NCBI RefSeq assembly: GCF_002812125.1
Contig: NZ_NPDQ01000011.1
Coordinates: forward strand, 1 to 64,000
Length of the DNA: 64,000 bases
Source of the DNA: Leptospira brenneri
GTDB taxonomy: Bacteria; Spirochaetota; Leptospiria; Leptospirales; Leptospiraceae
Direction: 5' to 3'
Part shown: in pieces, positions 44,533 through 54,163 of the stretch
How the letters are laid out: each line of letters opens with the position of its first letter
Position numbering within the stretch: the first letter of the stretch is position 1
Notes under the pieces: generated by a model
What the model saw: the letters and a program-made list of their open reading frames with translations, nothing else
Told to the model about the DNA's origin: nothing
Databases searched by the model: none
Made by a program: the position numbers and the translations under genes

Positions 44533-46006
44533 ATTCTATCCCACAAATGGGGATGGGTCCAGAAGAAGATTCAATTACCGATTTGAGAGACCGAGGTTTT
44601 TTGGGAATGGTCAGAGAGGTTCCTTCTTCATTCGTTTGCACATACTTTGCACTTGCATTGATCCCTGCGGGAGAATCTGCCCAAAAGAAAATACCTTTGG
44701 TTGTGGCAGTAGTCACTCTTCCATAATTCTTTCTGGAAGAACCTGCAGAAATTGAAGGTGTTCCCATCGCCGCTGTATAGAAGTTTGTAGCTCCCTGTTT
44801 GATACTACCACGGTTGGTTGTGGGAACGACGGGATTTGTTACGATCCTTGCCAAAGTAGTGGATAAGGGATATCTAGTGAGGGCTGTTGCTAAATTAATT
44901 GTGGTGGGGGAAGCTCCATCGCTTGTCACTTGTTCGACGGAAGTTAGATTGGCGATTCCAAAACTTTGGGCACCGAGTAGAGCAAAAACTCGAAAGAAAA
45001 CATCTGCATTATTATTCCCAAGTAAAGATGCGTCAAAGTTTGGAGCGTAGGCGGTATTTCTAAATACATTAATTAAATTCCCTGTGGAATTTGCTCGAGT
45101 ACCAGAAGCTCCAACCACTGTCTCTCGAAAGAAGTTTTGTCTTTGGGAATCGTTAGTTCCTGAAATATCATAAAGATAACGCATAAATACATAAGCATAA
45201 GAATATTGTTTTAGAATGTCGGAACCGCTACTATCCCAGTCGAGTAATGACACACCATTGATTCCATCAGAGCAACGTGAATCATTCACTCCTGAGTAAC
45301 AATCCATTCTACCATTTTGTGGTCCATAGCCTGCGATATCACTTGCCACTTCACTTGTCCCTTCATTGATCCAAGTTTCATCGGTTTGGTTTGCTGATCG
45401 CATTCTCGGATATCTTAGTAAATGTTGGAATTCATGGGCTGCTGTGGAAGCAAAAGCATTGGGATCATTTTTAAGAGCAGCGATTAGTTCTTTCCCATCC
45501 ATATATAAAACTTCTGCATAATTGGAACGAATCCGAGAAAAGAAGTTGTCTGGGAAATAATTAACAGGATCAAAATACCCTGCCACATAAGCACTGTTTG
45601 CTGTGGCACCATCGCGAATGTCCATTACCAAAATTTTTACTTTCCCGTCTCCATCCACATCGCTAGGTTCTCCAAAAGTTGCAACTAATGTAGGGTAGGT
45701 GAGAGTGTCGAAATCACGAGCAAACTTAACTAAATCAAAATTAAGAGATAGGGATCTTTCTTTATAGACTTCCACATAGGTTCCAGAACTCACTAAATCT
45801 ACAGCCACACAAACACTGGATTGTGTCGTTAAATCTCTTGCCCAAAGATCAGGTCCGTTCACACAATTAGCATTAATCAGTGAATAAACTCCAAGTAACA
45901 TGACTAGGTCGTCATTTTTTTCTTTTTTCGGATTTAGGAGATTGCAATCGAATGTGAATGATGTTATGAAAAGAAGAGGAAAAAGGATAAATCGTTTGAT
46001 ATGCAT
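44486..46006 (-). CDS. M30 (hyicolysin-like) metallopeptidase lipoprotein
   Basis: 506 residues with a lipobox (SFTFDC, Cys21). Zinc motif HEFQH lies at residues 191-195 with Glu215 in TWINEGTSEVA as the third ligand (gluzincin style), and the DVDGDGKVKILVMDI segment is a Ca-binding-type DxDGDG. These match peptidase family M30 in spirochaetes. The C-terminal region may bind surfaces. Start ATG lies back-to-back with the next gene's ATG; 3' overlap with the DUF1574 gene is 47 bp. Surface or extracellular location is inferred. Confidence 0.8.
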   Translation of the reverse strand: MHIKRFILFPLLFITSFTFDCNLLNPKKEKNDDLVMLLGVYSLINANCVNGPDLWARDLTTQSSVCVAVDLVSSGTYVEVYKERSLSLNFDLVKFARDFDTLTYPTLVATFGEPSDVDGDGKVKILVMDIRDGATANSAYVAGYFDPVNYFPDNFFSRIRSNYAEVLYMDGKELIAALKNDPNAFASTAAHEFQHLLRYPRMRSANQTDETWINEGTSEVASDIAGYGPQNGRMDCYSGVNDSRCSDGINGVSLLDWDSSGSDILKQYSYAYVFMRYLYDISGTNDSQRQNFFRETVVGASGTRANSTGNLINVFRNTAYAPNFDASLLGNNNADVFFRVFALLGAQSFGIANLTSVEQVTSDGASPTTINLATALTRYPLSTTLARIVTNPVVPTTNRGSIKQGATNFYTAAMGTPSISAGSSRKNYGRVTTATTKGIFFWADSPAGINASAKYVQTNEEGTSLTIPKKPRSLKSVIESSSGPIPICGIEFTDDLVRTSESIPIE

Positions 46007-46648
46007 AAATTCCTAATAACGGGCCTAATTCCCCTGACATTCTTTTGGACGAATCCAAATTTTGCAAAGTCACTGGATGGTCTTTATTTTTCCGAGAAAC
46101 TCGCTACGGAGAATGGTTTTCTTATATTAGGAATAGAGATCTTCACGGAAAAGGGAAAGTCTTTTTATAATGCTCAAGAATTAAGATACCAGAAATCAAG
46201 AGGTTGGGAAGAGGTATTATTCCTGGGGAAGGTCACAACAGAAGGCCAAGATCTCATCCTTGTCCCTGAGGCCTGCCAAATCCGAGCAACAGATACTTGG
46301 GGGAAAAAAATGGCCCTCCTTCGTCGTTTTGATTGTGATCACTTAGAATTTCGATTGGGGCAGCCGTCTCCAGGTCAGTTTTCGATTTCTGAATCGTTAC
46401 TGGGAACGATGAAACAAGTCTCCTTACCTTTTGTTCTCGAACACAGTGCTGGAAGTCCCGTAGCCCTTCATTTTGATGGACTGAAGACAGCTGAGGAAGG
46501 CATTTGGGGCTTCCATTTGAATGGGCTTGGGGGGAAACTTCCTGAAAAGTCATGGAGTCTTTCTAAACGCAGTTGGGAGCCATTCCAGGGTTATAAAACT
46601 AGTCCCGGTTTCCAATTCTACCGATGGAAACGATCCTTTTCTAATTGA
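46001..46648 (+). CDS. Exported protein of unknown function
   Basis: 215 residues with a signal peptide (FLITGLIPLTFFWTNPNFAKS). The mature domain is beta-rich (FLILGIEIFTEKGKSFY; DLILVPEACQIRATDTWG) and ends RWKRSFSN; no family recognised. Its ATG and that of the M30 gene form the palindrome ATGCAT, so each gene's control region lies within the other's coding start. It leads the glycan cluster, 34 bp before the bifunctional nucleotidyltransferase. Confidence 0.65.
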   Translation: MHKFLITGLIPLTFFWTNPNFAKSLDGLYFSEKLATENGFLILGIEIFTEKGKSFYNAQELRYQKSRGWEEVLFLGKVTTEGQDLILVPEACQIRATDTWGKKMALLRRFDCDHLEFRLGQPSPGQFSISESLLGTMKQVSLPFVLEHSAGSPVALHFDGLKTAEEGIWGFHLNGLGGKLPEKSWSLSKRSWEPFQGYKTSPGFQFYRWKRSFSN

Positions 46649-46682
46649 CCCAGGGGTTCGTTCCAGGGACTTTCCTTTTACA

Positions 46683-48158
46683 TTGAAAAAGATCAGAATT
46701 GGGGTCATTGCAGCTGCCGGAAAAGGAACCCGAGCATATCCCCGAACCAGCTTCATTCCAAAACCACTCTTCGTCATTGAAGGGAAGTCCATCCTCCACC
46801 GGAATGTGGAGCTGATGGTCAAAACCTTTGGAATCGAAAAGGTTTACGTTCTGGTAGGTCACCTAAAAGAGAGGATAATCGCAGAGATTGATCACATTCG
46901 TTTGGCTCTTCCCAAAGTAGTGATCGAACCTGTAGACTGGACAAAACAGGGGTTGGCATCTGACGTAGCAAGCCTCGAAAAAACCATTCATGAACCATTC
47001 CTTACGATCCTTGGGGATGAGTTTTATTACCGCACAGACCACGATCAGTTTTTAAAAGTTTTAAAAAAACATCCGAATATGGCTGCCTCCATCGGGATTG
47101 TAAAAACATCCTTACTTTCCAGGATTCGTAAAAACTATTCCGTTGTATTAGAAGATGATAAAATAGTAAATTTGGTTGAAAAACCAGAAAATCCTCCCAA
47201 TGAACTTTTAGGTTTGGGAAGTTATTTTTTTACACCTGAATATTTTGAGTTTTTTAAAAAAACTCCCGCATCACCAAAATCAGGTGTCATTGAAATCACA
47301 GATGTGATTGATAAGATGGCAAAAGACTCCAAAGGCGGAGTGTTTGCTACTACCTTAAGTTGTGAATACTTCAATATCAATTCCATGCAGGATTACTATC
47401 ATGCAGTGTATGAAGTAAGAAATGATCTTTTCCATAAATTCAAAACTAGTCTCGTAATTCCAACTAACAATAATGAAAGGTCCATCACTGATGTGATTGT
47501 TGATTTCAAAGATAAATTTAACGAAATCATTGTGATCGATAACGAATCAACCGATGCCACTTTGTCTTTAAGTAAAAAAGAAAAAGTAAAAACCTACACC
47601 TTCCCCGGTGATGGTGATCCTACTAGACTTGGTGAACAAGTCAGACGGGGGATTGAATACGCAACGGGGGATATCATTGTGGTCGTTTCTCCCGATGGTT
47701 CTTTTCGCTCCAAAGACTTTCCTAAATTACTCGAATATATGAAAGACTCCGATATGGTGATCGGAACCCGTACGACAAGACAGATGATCGAACAAGGATC
47801 CAATCTCAAACCTCTATACCGTTTGGTGAATTTGCTGATGGGAAAACTGGTTGAGGTATTTTGGTGGGGACAAGAACCAAGATTCACAGATGTGGATTGC
47901 CAGTTTTTTTCTGTTTGGCGAGAGTCTTATGAACGGGTGAAACCACAGCTCGTGGCTCAAGATCGTAAGTTCATTGTGGAACTTATGATTGATATTGTTA
48001 GATCTCATATGCGTTGTATCGAAATCCCTGTATCTTATTTTAAACCAGTAGGGCAGGTGGAATACCGATTACGCGATATGATTTCAGATTCCATTCATAT
48101 CATAAAATTAATTTTATCTAAAAAGTTTTACCTAGGAGAAGATCGCGATGGCGAATAA
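46683..48158 (+). CDS. Fused sugar nucleotidyltransferase-glycosyltransferase
   Basis: About 491 residues from TTG 46683, the first start after the preceding stop in this frame. The N-terminal half (residues 5-230) is a nucleotidyltransferase: GVIAAAGKGTRAYPRTSFIPKPLFVIEGKS carries the AAGKGTR loop. The C-terminal half is a GT2 glycosyltransferase: LVIPTNNNERSITDVIVDF and IIVIDNESTDATL with the DxD-like acid. The fusion couples sugar activation and transfer. The epimerase gene starts 10 bp before its stop. The sugar is not readable. Confidence 0.8.
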   Translation: MKKIRIGVIAAAGKGTRAYPRTSFIPKPLFVIEGKSILHRNVELMVKTFGIEKVYVLVGHLKERIIAEIDHIRLALPKVVIEPVDWTKQGLASDVASLEKTIHEPFLTILGDEFYYRTDHDQFLKVLKKHPNMAASIGIVKTSLLSRIRKNYSVVLEDDKIVNLVEKPENPPNELLGLGSYFFTPEYFEFFKKTPASPKSGVIEITDVIDKMAKDSKGGVFATTLSCEYFNINSMQDYYHAVYEVRNDLFHKFKTSLVIPTNNNERSITDVIVDFKDKFNEIIVIDNESTDATLSLSKKEKVKTYTFPGDGDPTRLGEQVRRGIEYATGDIIVVVSPDGSFRSKDFPKLLEYMKDSDMVIGTRTTRQMIEQGSNLKPLYRLVNLLMGKLVEVFWWGQEPRFTDVDCQFFSVWRESYERVKPQLVAQDRKFIVELMIDIVRSHMRCIEIPVSYFKPVGQVEYRLRDMISDSIHIIKLILSKKFYLGEDRDGE

Positions 48159-49188
48159 AGTATTGGTAACAGGCGGATGCGGATTTTTAGGCTCCCATGT
48201 TTGTGAATTATTCCGTAAAGAAGGTTGGGATGTTGTTAGTTTTGACAACATGACAAAATATGAATTGAAACGAACTGGTTACGGATCAGATGCCACTCGC
48301 GATTATAACTGGAATTATTTAAAATCAATCGGTGTCACTATGGTGAAAGGTGACATTCGTAATTTAGAACATTTGATGGATCGTTCTGCTGATTGTGATT
48401 ATATCATCCACACGGCAGCTCAGCCTGCAATGACCATTTCTTGGGAAGATCCAGAGTTAGATTTTTCTACCAATGTGATCGGAACTTTTAATGTAATGGA
48501 AGCAGCCAGAAAACATAAAATTCCTGTTGTGAATACTTCTTCCATCCATGTTTATGGGAACTCGATTAATGATAGTTTAACGGAAGGAAAAACTTCTTAT
48601 GAAAGAAATCCAGTAGAGATTTCTGTGGAACAACCTACGATGGTAGGTCAAATTTCGCCTCTCCACGCATCCAAAATGAGTGCTGAACACTATGTGCGGT
48701 CTTATACTGATATGTATGGTGTAAAAGCAGCAAGTTTCCGTTTTACAGGAATTTACGGCGAACGTCAATTCGGTGGCGAAGATCATGGTTGGGTGGCTAA
48801 CTTTGCAATTCGTTCTGTATTTGGTCTTCCTCTTCGTATTTTTGGAACTGGAAAACAAACAAGAGATATCTTACATGCTGAAGACGGTGCAAAGTCTTAT
48901 TTAGAGTTTTTTAAGAATCCAATTCCTGGTGTGTACAATATTGGTGGAGCCAGTCCACATAAAATCTCTCTTTTGGAATGTATCCACCTCATTGGTGAGA
49001 TACTAGGCAAAAAACAAGAAATTCTTTTTGAAGTGGAAAGACCAGGTGACATGCGTTATTTCATTTGCGATATCAAAGAAGCAAAAAAATTCGGATTTAA
49101 TCCTAAGATTTTGCCAAAAGAAGGTGTGACAAGACTTCTTAAATGGATTGAAGCAAACAAAGACGTATTCAATATCTCTGGAAAGTAA
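48148..49188 (+). CDS. Extended SDR sugar-nucleotide epimerase, CDP-tyvelose-epimerase-like
   Basis: 346 residues with the NAD(H) loop TGGCGFLGSHV and C-terminal segments RPGDMRYFICDIKEAKKFGF like CDP-paratose/tyvelose epimerases. The canonical SPYGASK motif reads SPLHASK (Leu172, Lys176): the catalytic Tyr of YxxxK is Leu. This points to altered chemistry or a non-catalytic role. It overlaps the fusion gene by 11 bp and the next GT2 gene begins 1 bp after its stop. Which sugar nucleotide it uses is unknown. Confidence 0.8.
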   Translation: MANKVLVTGGCGFLGSHVCELFRKEGWDVVSFDNMTKYELKRTGYGSDATRDYNWNYLKSIGVTMVKGDIRNLEHLMDRSADCDYIIHTAAQPAMTISWEDPELDFSTNVIGTFNVMEAARKHKIPVVNTSSIHVYGNSINDSLTEGKTSYERNPVEISVEQPTMVGQISPLHASKMSAEHYVRSYTDMYGVKAASFRFTGIYGERQFGGEDHGWVANFAIRSVFGLPLRIFGTGKQTRDILHAEDGAKSYLEFFKNPIPGVYNIGGASPHKISLLECIHLIGEILGKKQEILFEVERPGDMRYFICDIKEAKKFGFNPKILPKEGVTRLLKWIEANKDVFNISGK

Positions 49189-49189
49189 A

Positions 49190-49912
49190 ATGGCAAACAA
49201 AACTCTCGTCATCATCCCGGCATACAATGAAGCAGAAACCATTGAGGAAGTGGTTCGGGGTGCCATTGTATATGCAGATGTTTCTGTAACAGATGATGCG
49301 AGTAAAGATGCTACACCAACCATCTTAGCCAAATTACAAAAAGAGTTTGGGAAAAGACTCAATGTCATCCGCCACGAAAAAAATACTCACATTCCAGGAG
49401 GAATCCAGGATGGAATGAAGTATGCAGTGTCAAAAGGTTATGATTGGGTGATTACAATGGATGCTGGATTGTCGCATGACGCGGGTTATTTGAAAGAGTT
49501 TCAGTCCTTCCCTGATTGTGATTTAGTGATTGGATCTCGAACCTCTACTGTCAACGTTCCAGTTTACAGAAAACTCATTTCCTGGCTTGCTGCTAAGGTT
49601 ATGAATTATTGTTTATCCAAAGGAGTATTCAACCTCTTTGGTGCAAATTTACGCGACTGTACCAGTGGATACAGACGGTATTCTAAACCAATGTTTCAGA
49701 AAATCGCGACTTATCCTTTGGAATCAGTTGCCTTTGATTTTCATATGGAAGCCTTGTCGATTGTCGCCAATAACAATGGTACCATTAAAGAATTACCAAT
49801 TCGTTATATCTTTTCAAATAGTAGTTTTAACAAAAAAGTACTAAAGCTCGCAATTAGTTTTGCAAAAAAACTTTTGTTACGAAAATGGAAACTGATCCCA
49901 CAATACCCGTAA
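49190..49912 (+). CDS. GT2 glycosyltransferase, dolichyl-phosphate-mannose-synthase-like
   Basis: About 240 residues from ATG 49190. Sequence LVIIPAYNEAETIEEVV at the N-terminus and the acidic VTDDASKDAT and VITMDAGLSHD motifs match DPM1/GT2 enzymes that pass sugars to polyprenyl phosphate. No membrane anchor is apparent. A GT2 in a glycan cluster beside an epimerase fits lipid-linked sugar synthesis. Overlaps the next gene by 28 bp. Confidence 0.85.
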   Translation: MANKTLVIIPAYNEAETIEEVVRGAIVYADVSVTDDASKDATPTILAKLQKEFGKRLNVIRHEKNTHIPGGIQDGMKYAVSKGYDWVITMDAGLSHDAGYLKEFQSFPDCDLVIGSRTSTVNVPVYRKLISWLAAKVMNYCLSKGVFNLFGANLRDCTSGYRRYSKPMFQKIATYPLESVAFDFHMEALSIVANNNGTIKELPIRYIFSNSSFNKKVLKLAISFAKKLLLRKWKLIPQYP

Positions 49913-51447
49913 ATCAATCCCGTTTCGGGCAGAAATGGAAAGTTTTTCTCGTCACCATTCTTCTGTTTGGTGGTATCATTCTCCTAGATAGAATTGTGTT
50001 TTCTAAGTTATATTTTCTGTTTCCAAATGAAACAGAATGGGACTCTTCTCCTTGGTATAACTTTCTTTATAGAACAAAAGAGTTACAATCGACCCAAGAC
50101 AAACACCGAACCATCATTGCCGGGAGTTCTGTTGCTTTGTATTCGGTATTACCTGATGAACTAAACAGGGAAAATAATCCACAAACGAAATACTCTTTTT
50201 TTTCCCATGTAGCAATGGCTCCCACGGACCTCGATTATTACAAAGAAGATCTTTTGGATTCACATCCTGATCTAGTGGTCTACATACATAATTTTGCAGA
50301 TTTACAATGGGAATACCAAGAACTTATCAATGGTAAATTAATCTTTAATGAAAAAATCTGGGTCACTCAATTTGGAGATCGTTATCCAGCAAAAACCATT
50401 TATCCTGGTGATTATTTAATGGATCACTGGAAAGAGTTACCAAGAAAAACACTTTCGAAACTCATCACCAAAACATTGTTTTACGTGAGTCGTTTCCGAG
50501 TTTTCTTTTGGGATCCGATAGAAGTATACATCGATAATCATTTTAGGAGTGGTCGGAAGTATCACCTTTACCAAGGAGAAAAACCAAAGGAAGGGATCTG
50601 GTCCAAGGGATGGACCAAAGAATCCGCAACATTGGAATGTTCCGATAAAAAAGAGAATGAATCTATTTTCCTGCAGAAATCAAAAACAAAACTAAGATTC
50701 CGTTTTTTTACTCATATAAATTCTTTAGAAAAACCAATCCATGAAATGGAAAAGACATTTGATCGTTCTGGTTGGAACGATTTAGAATGGAATTCTCTTA
50801 TTCCGGCATCGCTCGATTGGAGAGCGGTTCAAATTCAAATTATCTCAGAATTATCTTCTGCAAAAGAGGTTAATCTTATTCGATATGGTAGAGATGAGTT
50901 TGTGGGAATTCGTTTGTCTCATTTTTTCTGTAAAAAATCAACATTAGAAAACAGATCTTACTCTCGCGGTACTTACTGGGATGACACTCGTTTGGTGACA
51001 AAAACGATTCCTGATTTTCAAGCAGATTATTTTGAGCGTATGATTCGTGATGCAGAATCTAGACCTGAACTTATGAGATTACATTTGGTTCGGGAAGCAA
51101 AAAAAAATGTAAACAAAGTTCCTTTTGAACCTTGGTGGGAGTTCAATCGAATTCTTAATATTTCTGATTATTTCTATCAACATAAAATTCCTTTTGTTCT
51201 TGTTTTAAGCCCTGAAAATCCGATTGAATTTGATTTTTATAAAAGTTCGCAGTGGAGAAAAGATTGGATTTCCAGTTTAAAATCTCATCTAAATGCGAGA
51301 GGCCAAACTTTAATTGATCACACCGAAGCTGTTAGTGATGTCCGGTATTTTTTTGATCCACACCATTTAACTTACGAAGGTGCAAGTTATTATAATCATA
51401 TTTTTTCTAAATCATTAGAATCTCAAATTTCAAAATCAAATCCTTAG
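49885..51447 (+). CDS. DUF1574/SGNH-like membrane protein (second copy)
   Basis: 520 residues with one N-terminal transmembrane helix (VFLVTILLFGGIILLDRIV). A serine block (IIAGSSVALYSVLPDEL) and a C-terminal DxxH block (FFDPHHLTYEGASYYNH) are arranged as in SGNH/GDSL hydrolases, with both catalytic-type residues kept. It is about 170 residues longer than the copy at 43471-44532, with an inserted beta-rich domain. Placement in the glycan cluster suggests acyl-ester modification of surface sugars (inferred). Confidence 0.7.
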   Translation: METDPTIPVNQSRFGQKWKVFLVTILLFGGIILLDRIVFSKLYFLFPNETEWDSSPWYNFLYRTKELQSTQDKHRTIIAGSSVALYSVLPDELNRENNPQTKYSFFSHVAMAPTDLDYYKEDLLDSHPDLVVYIHNFADLQWEYQELINGKLIFNEKIWVTQFGDRYPAKTIYPGDYLMDHWKELPRKTLSKLITKTLFYVSRFRVFFWDPIEVYIDNHFRSGRKYHLYQGEKPKEGIWSKGWTKESATLECSDKKENESIFLQKSKTKLRFRFFTHINSLEKPIHEMEKTFDRSGWNDLEWNSLIPASLDWRAVQIQIISELSSAKEVNLIRYGRDEFVGIRLSHFFCKKSTLENRSYSRGTYWDDTRLVTKTIPDFQADYFERMIRDAESRPELMRLHLVREAKKNVNKVPFEPWWEFNRILNISDYFYQHKIPFVLVLSPENPIEFDFYKSSQWRKDWISSLKSHLNARGQTLIDHTEAVSDVRYFFDPHHLTYEGASYYNHIFSKSLESQISKSNP

Positions 51448-51463
51448 TCTGGAGCCAAAAACA

Positions 51464-52678
51464 ATGGTATTAAAAAGATTATTCCCTGTATTTTTATTTT
51501 TCCATTCGAAACAATGGCTTACCATTTTATCGTTTTTTCTTGTTTGGGGAATTTCTACTTTAAGTTATTGGAAAAAATACGAATGGAACCCTAGCTCCAT
51601 GGTGAATTTTGGGTATGAATTTGCTCTGCAAAATCAGAAAGAAACTCCAGAGAAAGCAATTTTATTCAAAGGGGAGAAGGGTGACTTGGGAGCCGGATAC
51701 GATGGTCAAATTTTCTATTATTTTTCAAGACCACTATCTGAGTTTCATCTGAATTGGCCAAAGGGGTTTGATGAATCCTATAGAGCACCGCGAATCGGTT
51801 ATCCACTGTTAATTGCTCTTTTTGGTTTTTTTGGTAAAACAACGGCTATTTTTGGAATGTACTTCTGGAATATAGGGCTTACTCTTCTTTCTTATTTTTA
51901 CTTACGTAAATTACTAAGTGAAGAGATAAAACCGTATGCGATATTATACCTTCTTAGTCCTTTTGCTTTGGGAAGTTATTATGTACTTGTGAGTGATTCT
52001 GTAATGGTTTCCATTCTAATCATCGCATATTACTTTTATGTAAAAGAAAACTATATCCCTTTTGTTTTACTTTCTAGTCTCGCTATTTTAACCAAAGAAC
52101 CTGCTTTATTTTTATTATTTCCTTTAGGCCTTGCGGCTCTTTTTAGAAAAGATTGGAAACGAATTTTGCTTGTTGGATCAGTTCTAATCATTCCTCTTTG
52201 TTGGCATTTGTATTTGGCATATCGTTTCCCCAATTGGAGGCCAGGCCGACTTACAGATTTTATTTTACCATTTGAAGGACTCATCTCTTATATGGAATCC
52301 ATTTGGCGACAACTTGCAAACGGATCCAACTGGAAAGAATTGGCCAGATTATTTTCACGGTTTCCACTTGTTGTTTTATTCTTTTTAGGTTTGTTTTTGC
52401 CATTCACTGGCCAAGTTCGCAAAGGTTGGGAATTTCGAATTTCCTTTTTACTGATTATGTTCATGGTAGGGACCGCCGGTTATTATCATTTTTGGTCTGT
52501 TTACGAAAACGTGTCTCGTATGTTTACCCTTTCTATTCCAGTTTTGTTATTAATTGCAAACGAAGATCAGACCATTAGAAAACAAGAATATGTTATATTC
52601 ACTCTGCTCATTCTTGTTTTATTTTTAGTTAAGGTTTTACTGATTTCAAAACAATTAGGTTATCAACAAGGGTTTTAA
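51464..52678 (+). CDS. Multi-spanning membrane glycosyltransferase-like protein
   Basis: 404 residues with ten or so hydrophobic spans. The loop GYDGQIFYYFSRPLSEFHLN resembles the conserved YDGQFYY motif of AZOBR_p60025-type membrane glycosyltransferase-like proteins. A C-terminal RXG-like loop is not clear. It ends the glycan cluster, 5 bp from the convergent pseudo-HtrA stop. GT-C activity is inferred. Confidence 0.6.
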   Translation: MVLKRLFPVFLFFHSKQWLTILSFFLVWGISTLSYWKKYEWNPSSMVNFGYEFALQNQKETPEKAILFKGEKGDLGAGYDGQIFYYFSRPLSEFHLNWPKGFDESYRAPRIGYPLLIALFGFFGKTTAIFGMYFWNIGLTLLSYFYLRKLLSEEIKPYAILYLLSPFALGSYYVLVSDSVMVSILIIAYYFYVKENYIPFVLLSSLAILTKEPALFLLFPLGLAALFRKDWKRILLVGSVLIIPLCWHLYLAYRFPNWRPGRLTDFILPFEGLISYMESIWRQLANGSNWKELARLFSRFPLVVLFFLGLFLPFTGQVRKGWEFRISFLLIMFMVGTAGYYHFWSVYENVSRMFTLSIPVLLLIANEDQTIRKQEYVIFTLLILVLFLVKVLLISKQLGYQQGF

Positions 52679-52683
52679 GGGCT

Positions 52684-54159
52684 CTAAAAATTAGAATCCT
52701 TAGGGATTTGAAAACTTTGTTTTGCTTCTGCATTGAGGGTTTGGATTTCTTCTTTTTTAAAGATTAGTTCGAATCCATCAGACATCACAAACCGTATATA
52801 GTTTGAATTTGTCTCTTTGACTAAATTCTGAAGTTGGCTTAAGGATTGGATTGGAACTCCATTGACTGTCTTTAAAATTAATTGGTGAGCAGTATGATAG
52901 GCTTTGTTCCCAGAAAGTGGCAACACTTGTGATAAAAATATTACCTTCCCTTCGTTCCCATTTCGTTTGATCCGGTAAAAATCGTTTAGATACAGTAGTT
53001 CTTTGTTAACACGGTTACGCCATTGAGTGCCATGTTCTGTTAAATACTGTTCAGACAGTTCTTGAAAGATAATACCAGCTAACATCAAATATTTGGGAGT
53101 TTGGAATCTTGAATTTCCATAGGGAATTCGAATGGTCGATTCCTCTAAAGGTTTTAAATCCAATTCAAGAGAAACTGGTTTTTTATTTCGAAAAACCTTT
53201 AGTTTGATTTTTTTCCCGAAATTAGAATCCATATCATTGGTATTATGGAATAAATATGACAAATTGAGTTTTCCAAATTTAGGATGATCAAAATAACCTT
53301 TTGGATCAACCTTCACGTTGGAAACTTCTAGAAGGACATCTTCCAATTGTAAAATTCCATCTGCCGAAGAGCCTGGATAAATTTCTGCAATTACCACTCC
53401 TAAATCATCTTTTTTAAGTCCATAATGGTTTCTTGTGGCTGAGTCAGTGAGTGGTTTGAATCGAAAACCTTTAAACGGAAAACTTTTGCCTTCAATAAAA
53501 TGTTTAATGGAAAAAGAAGGAATGACTCTACCCGTACCAGTTTCTTTGAATTGGTAGAGAATACCTTGTGGGATTCTTGCTGTGGCATCAACGATGAGTT
53601 CGCCTACACCGTCTAACTTTTCTTCCGATTGAACCTCGATAAAAGGTAGCTCCACATAACCGCTAGAATACGCTTCCATATCCAAACGAATCATTCTGAT
53701 TTTTTTCTCTTCTAGGGTTCTTTGGTCCTTACTTTCCATCACAAGACCAGTCCCTGGTAAAAACAATTCGTTAGGAAAGATAACGGCTTTTAAATCTTTA
53801 GAAGCAGTTGGGTCATTTAATTTTAAAATCGCGAGACCTAAATCAGGATCTAAACGTTCTAATTCAGCAGTATATAGTTTTAAAGCATCTGGTTTTTTGA
53901 TTTCAATGTTTGTATAAAAATAAACTGCTTGAGCAGGAACCAGAATTCGATTTTCTCCAATATAAATGCCCGTGGAATAACGGACTTCTGGATTTTTGAA
54001 CCGCCAGGGTTGTAAAAAATTAGGATATTGGACCGTTGCTTTGACTTGAAGGATGGATGCATCTGTCATTCCCACAGGAATGGATTTTCCAAAAGCAGGG
54101 CTTACAAAAATAAATAAAAGGATCCAAATGAATCTACTGTTTTGATTCCAAAATAACAT
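52684..54159 (-). CDS. HtrA-like pseudoprotease with PDZ-like region
   Basis: 491 residues aligned by eye to the adjacent intact HtrA. It has an export signal (WILLFIFVSPAFGKS), a trypsin-like domain (residues 40-210) and a PDZ-like segment around residue 270. His becomes Gln77 (ILVPAQAV), Asp106 is kept (DPDLGLAIL), and the Ser motif GNSGGP becomes a LDGVGELIV stretch with Gly184 at the Ser site. Two of three triad residues are gone. It starts 5 bp after the intact paralogue's stop, so the pair is co-expressed. A regulatory or scaffold role is inferred. Confidence 0.75.
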   Translation of the reverse strand: MLFWNQNSRFIWILLFIFVSPAFGKSIPVGMTDASILQVKATVQYPNFLQPWRFKNPEVRYSTGIYIGENRILVPAQAVYFYTNIEIKKPDALKLYTAELERLDPDLGLAILKLNDPTASKDLKAVIFPNELFLPGTGLVMESKDQRTLEEKKIRMIRLDMEAYSSGYVELPFIEVQSEEKLDGVGELIVDATARIPQGILYQFKETGTGRVIPSFSIKHFIEGKSFPFKGFRFKPLTDSATRNHYGLKKDDLGVVIAEIYPGSSADGILQLEDVLLEVSNVKVDPKGYFDHPKFGKLNLSYLFHNTNDMDSNFGKKIKLKVFRNKKPVSLELDLKPLEESTIRIPYGNSRFQTPKYLMLAGIIFQELSEQYLTEHGTQWRNRVNKELLYLNDFYRIKRNGNEGKVIFLSQVLPLSGNKAYHTAHQLILKTVNGVPIQSLSQLQNLVKETNSNYIRFVMSDGFELIFKKEEIQTLNAEAKQSFQIPKDSNF

Positions 54160-54163
54160 GTGT

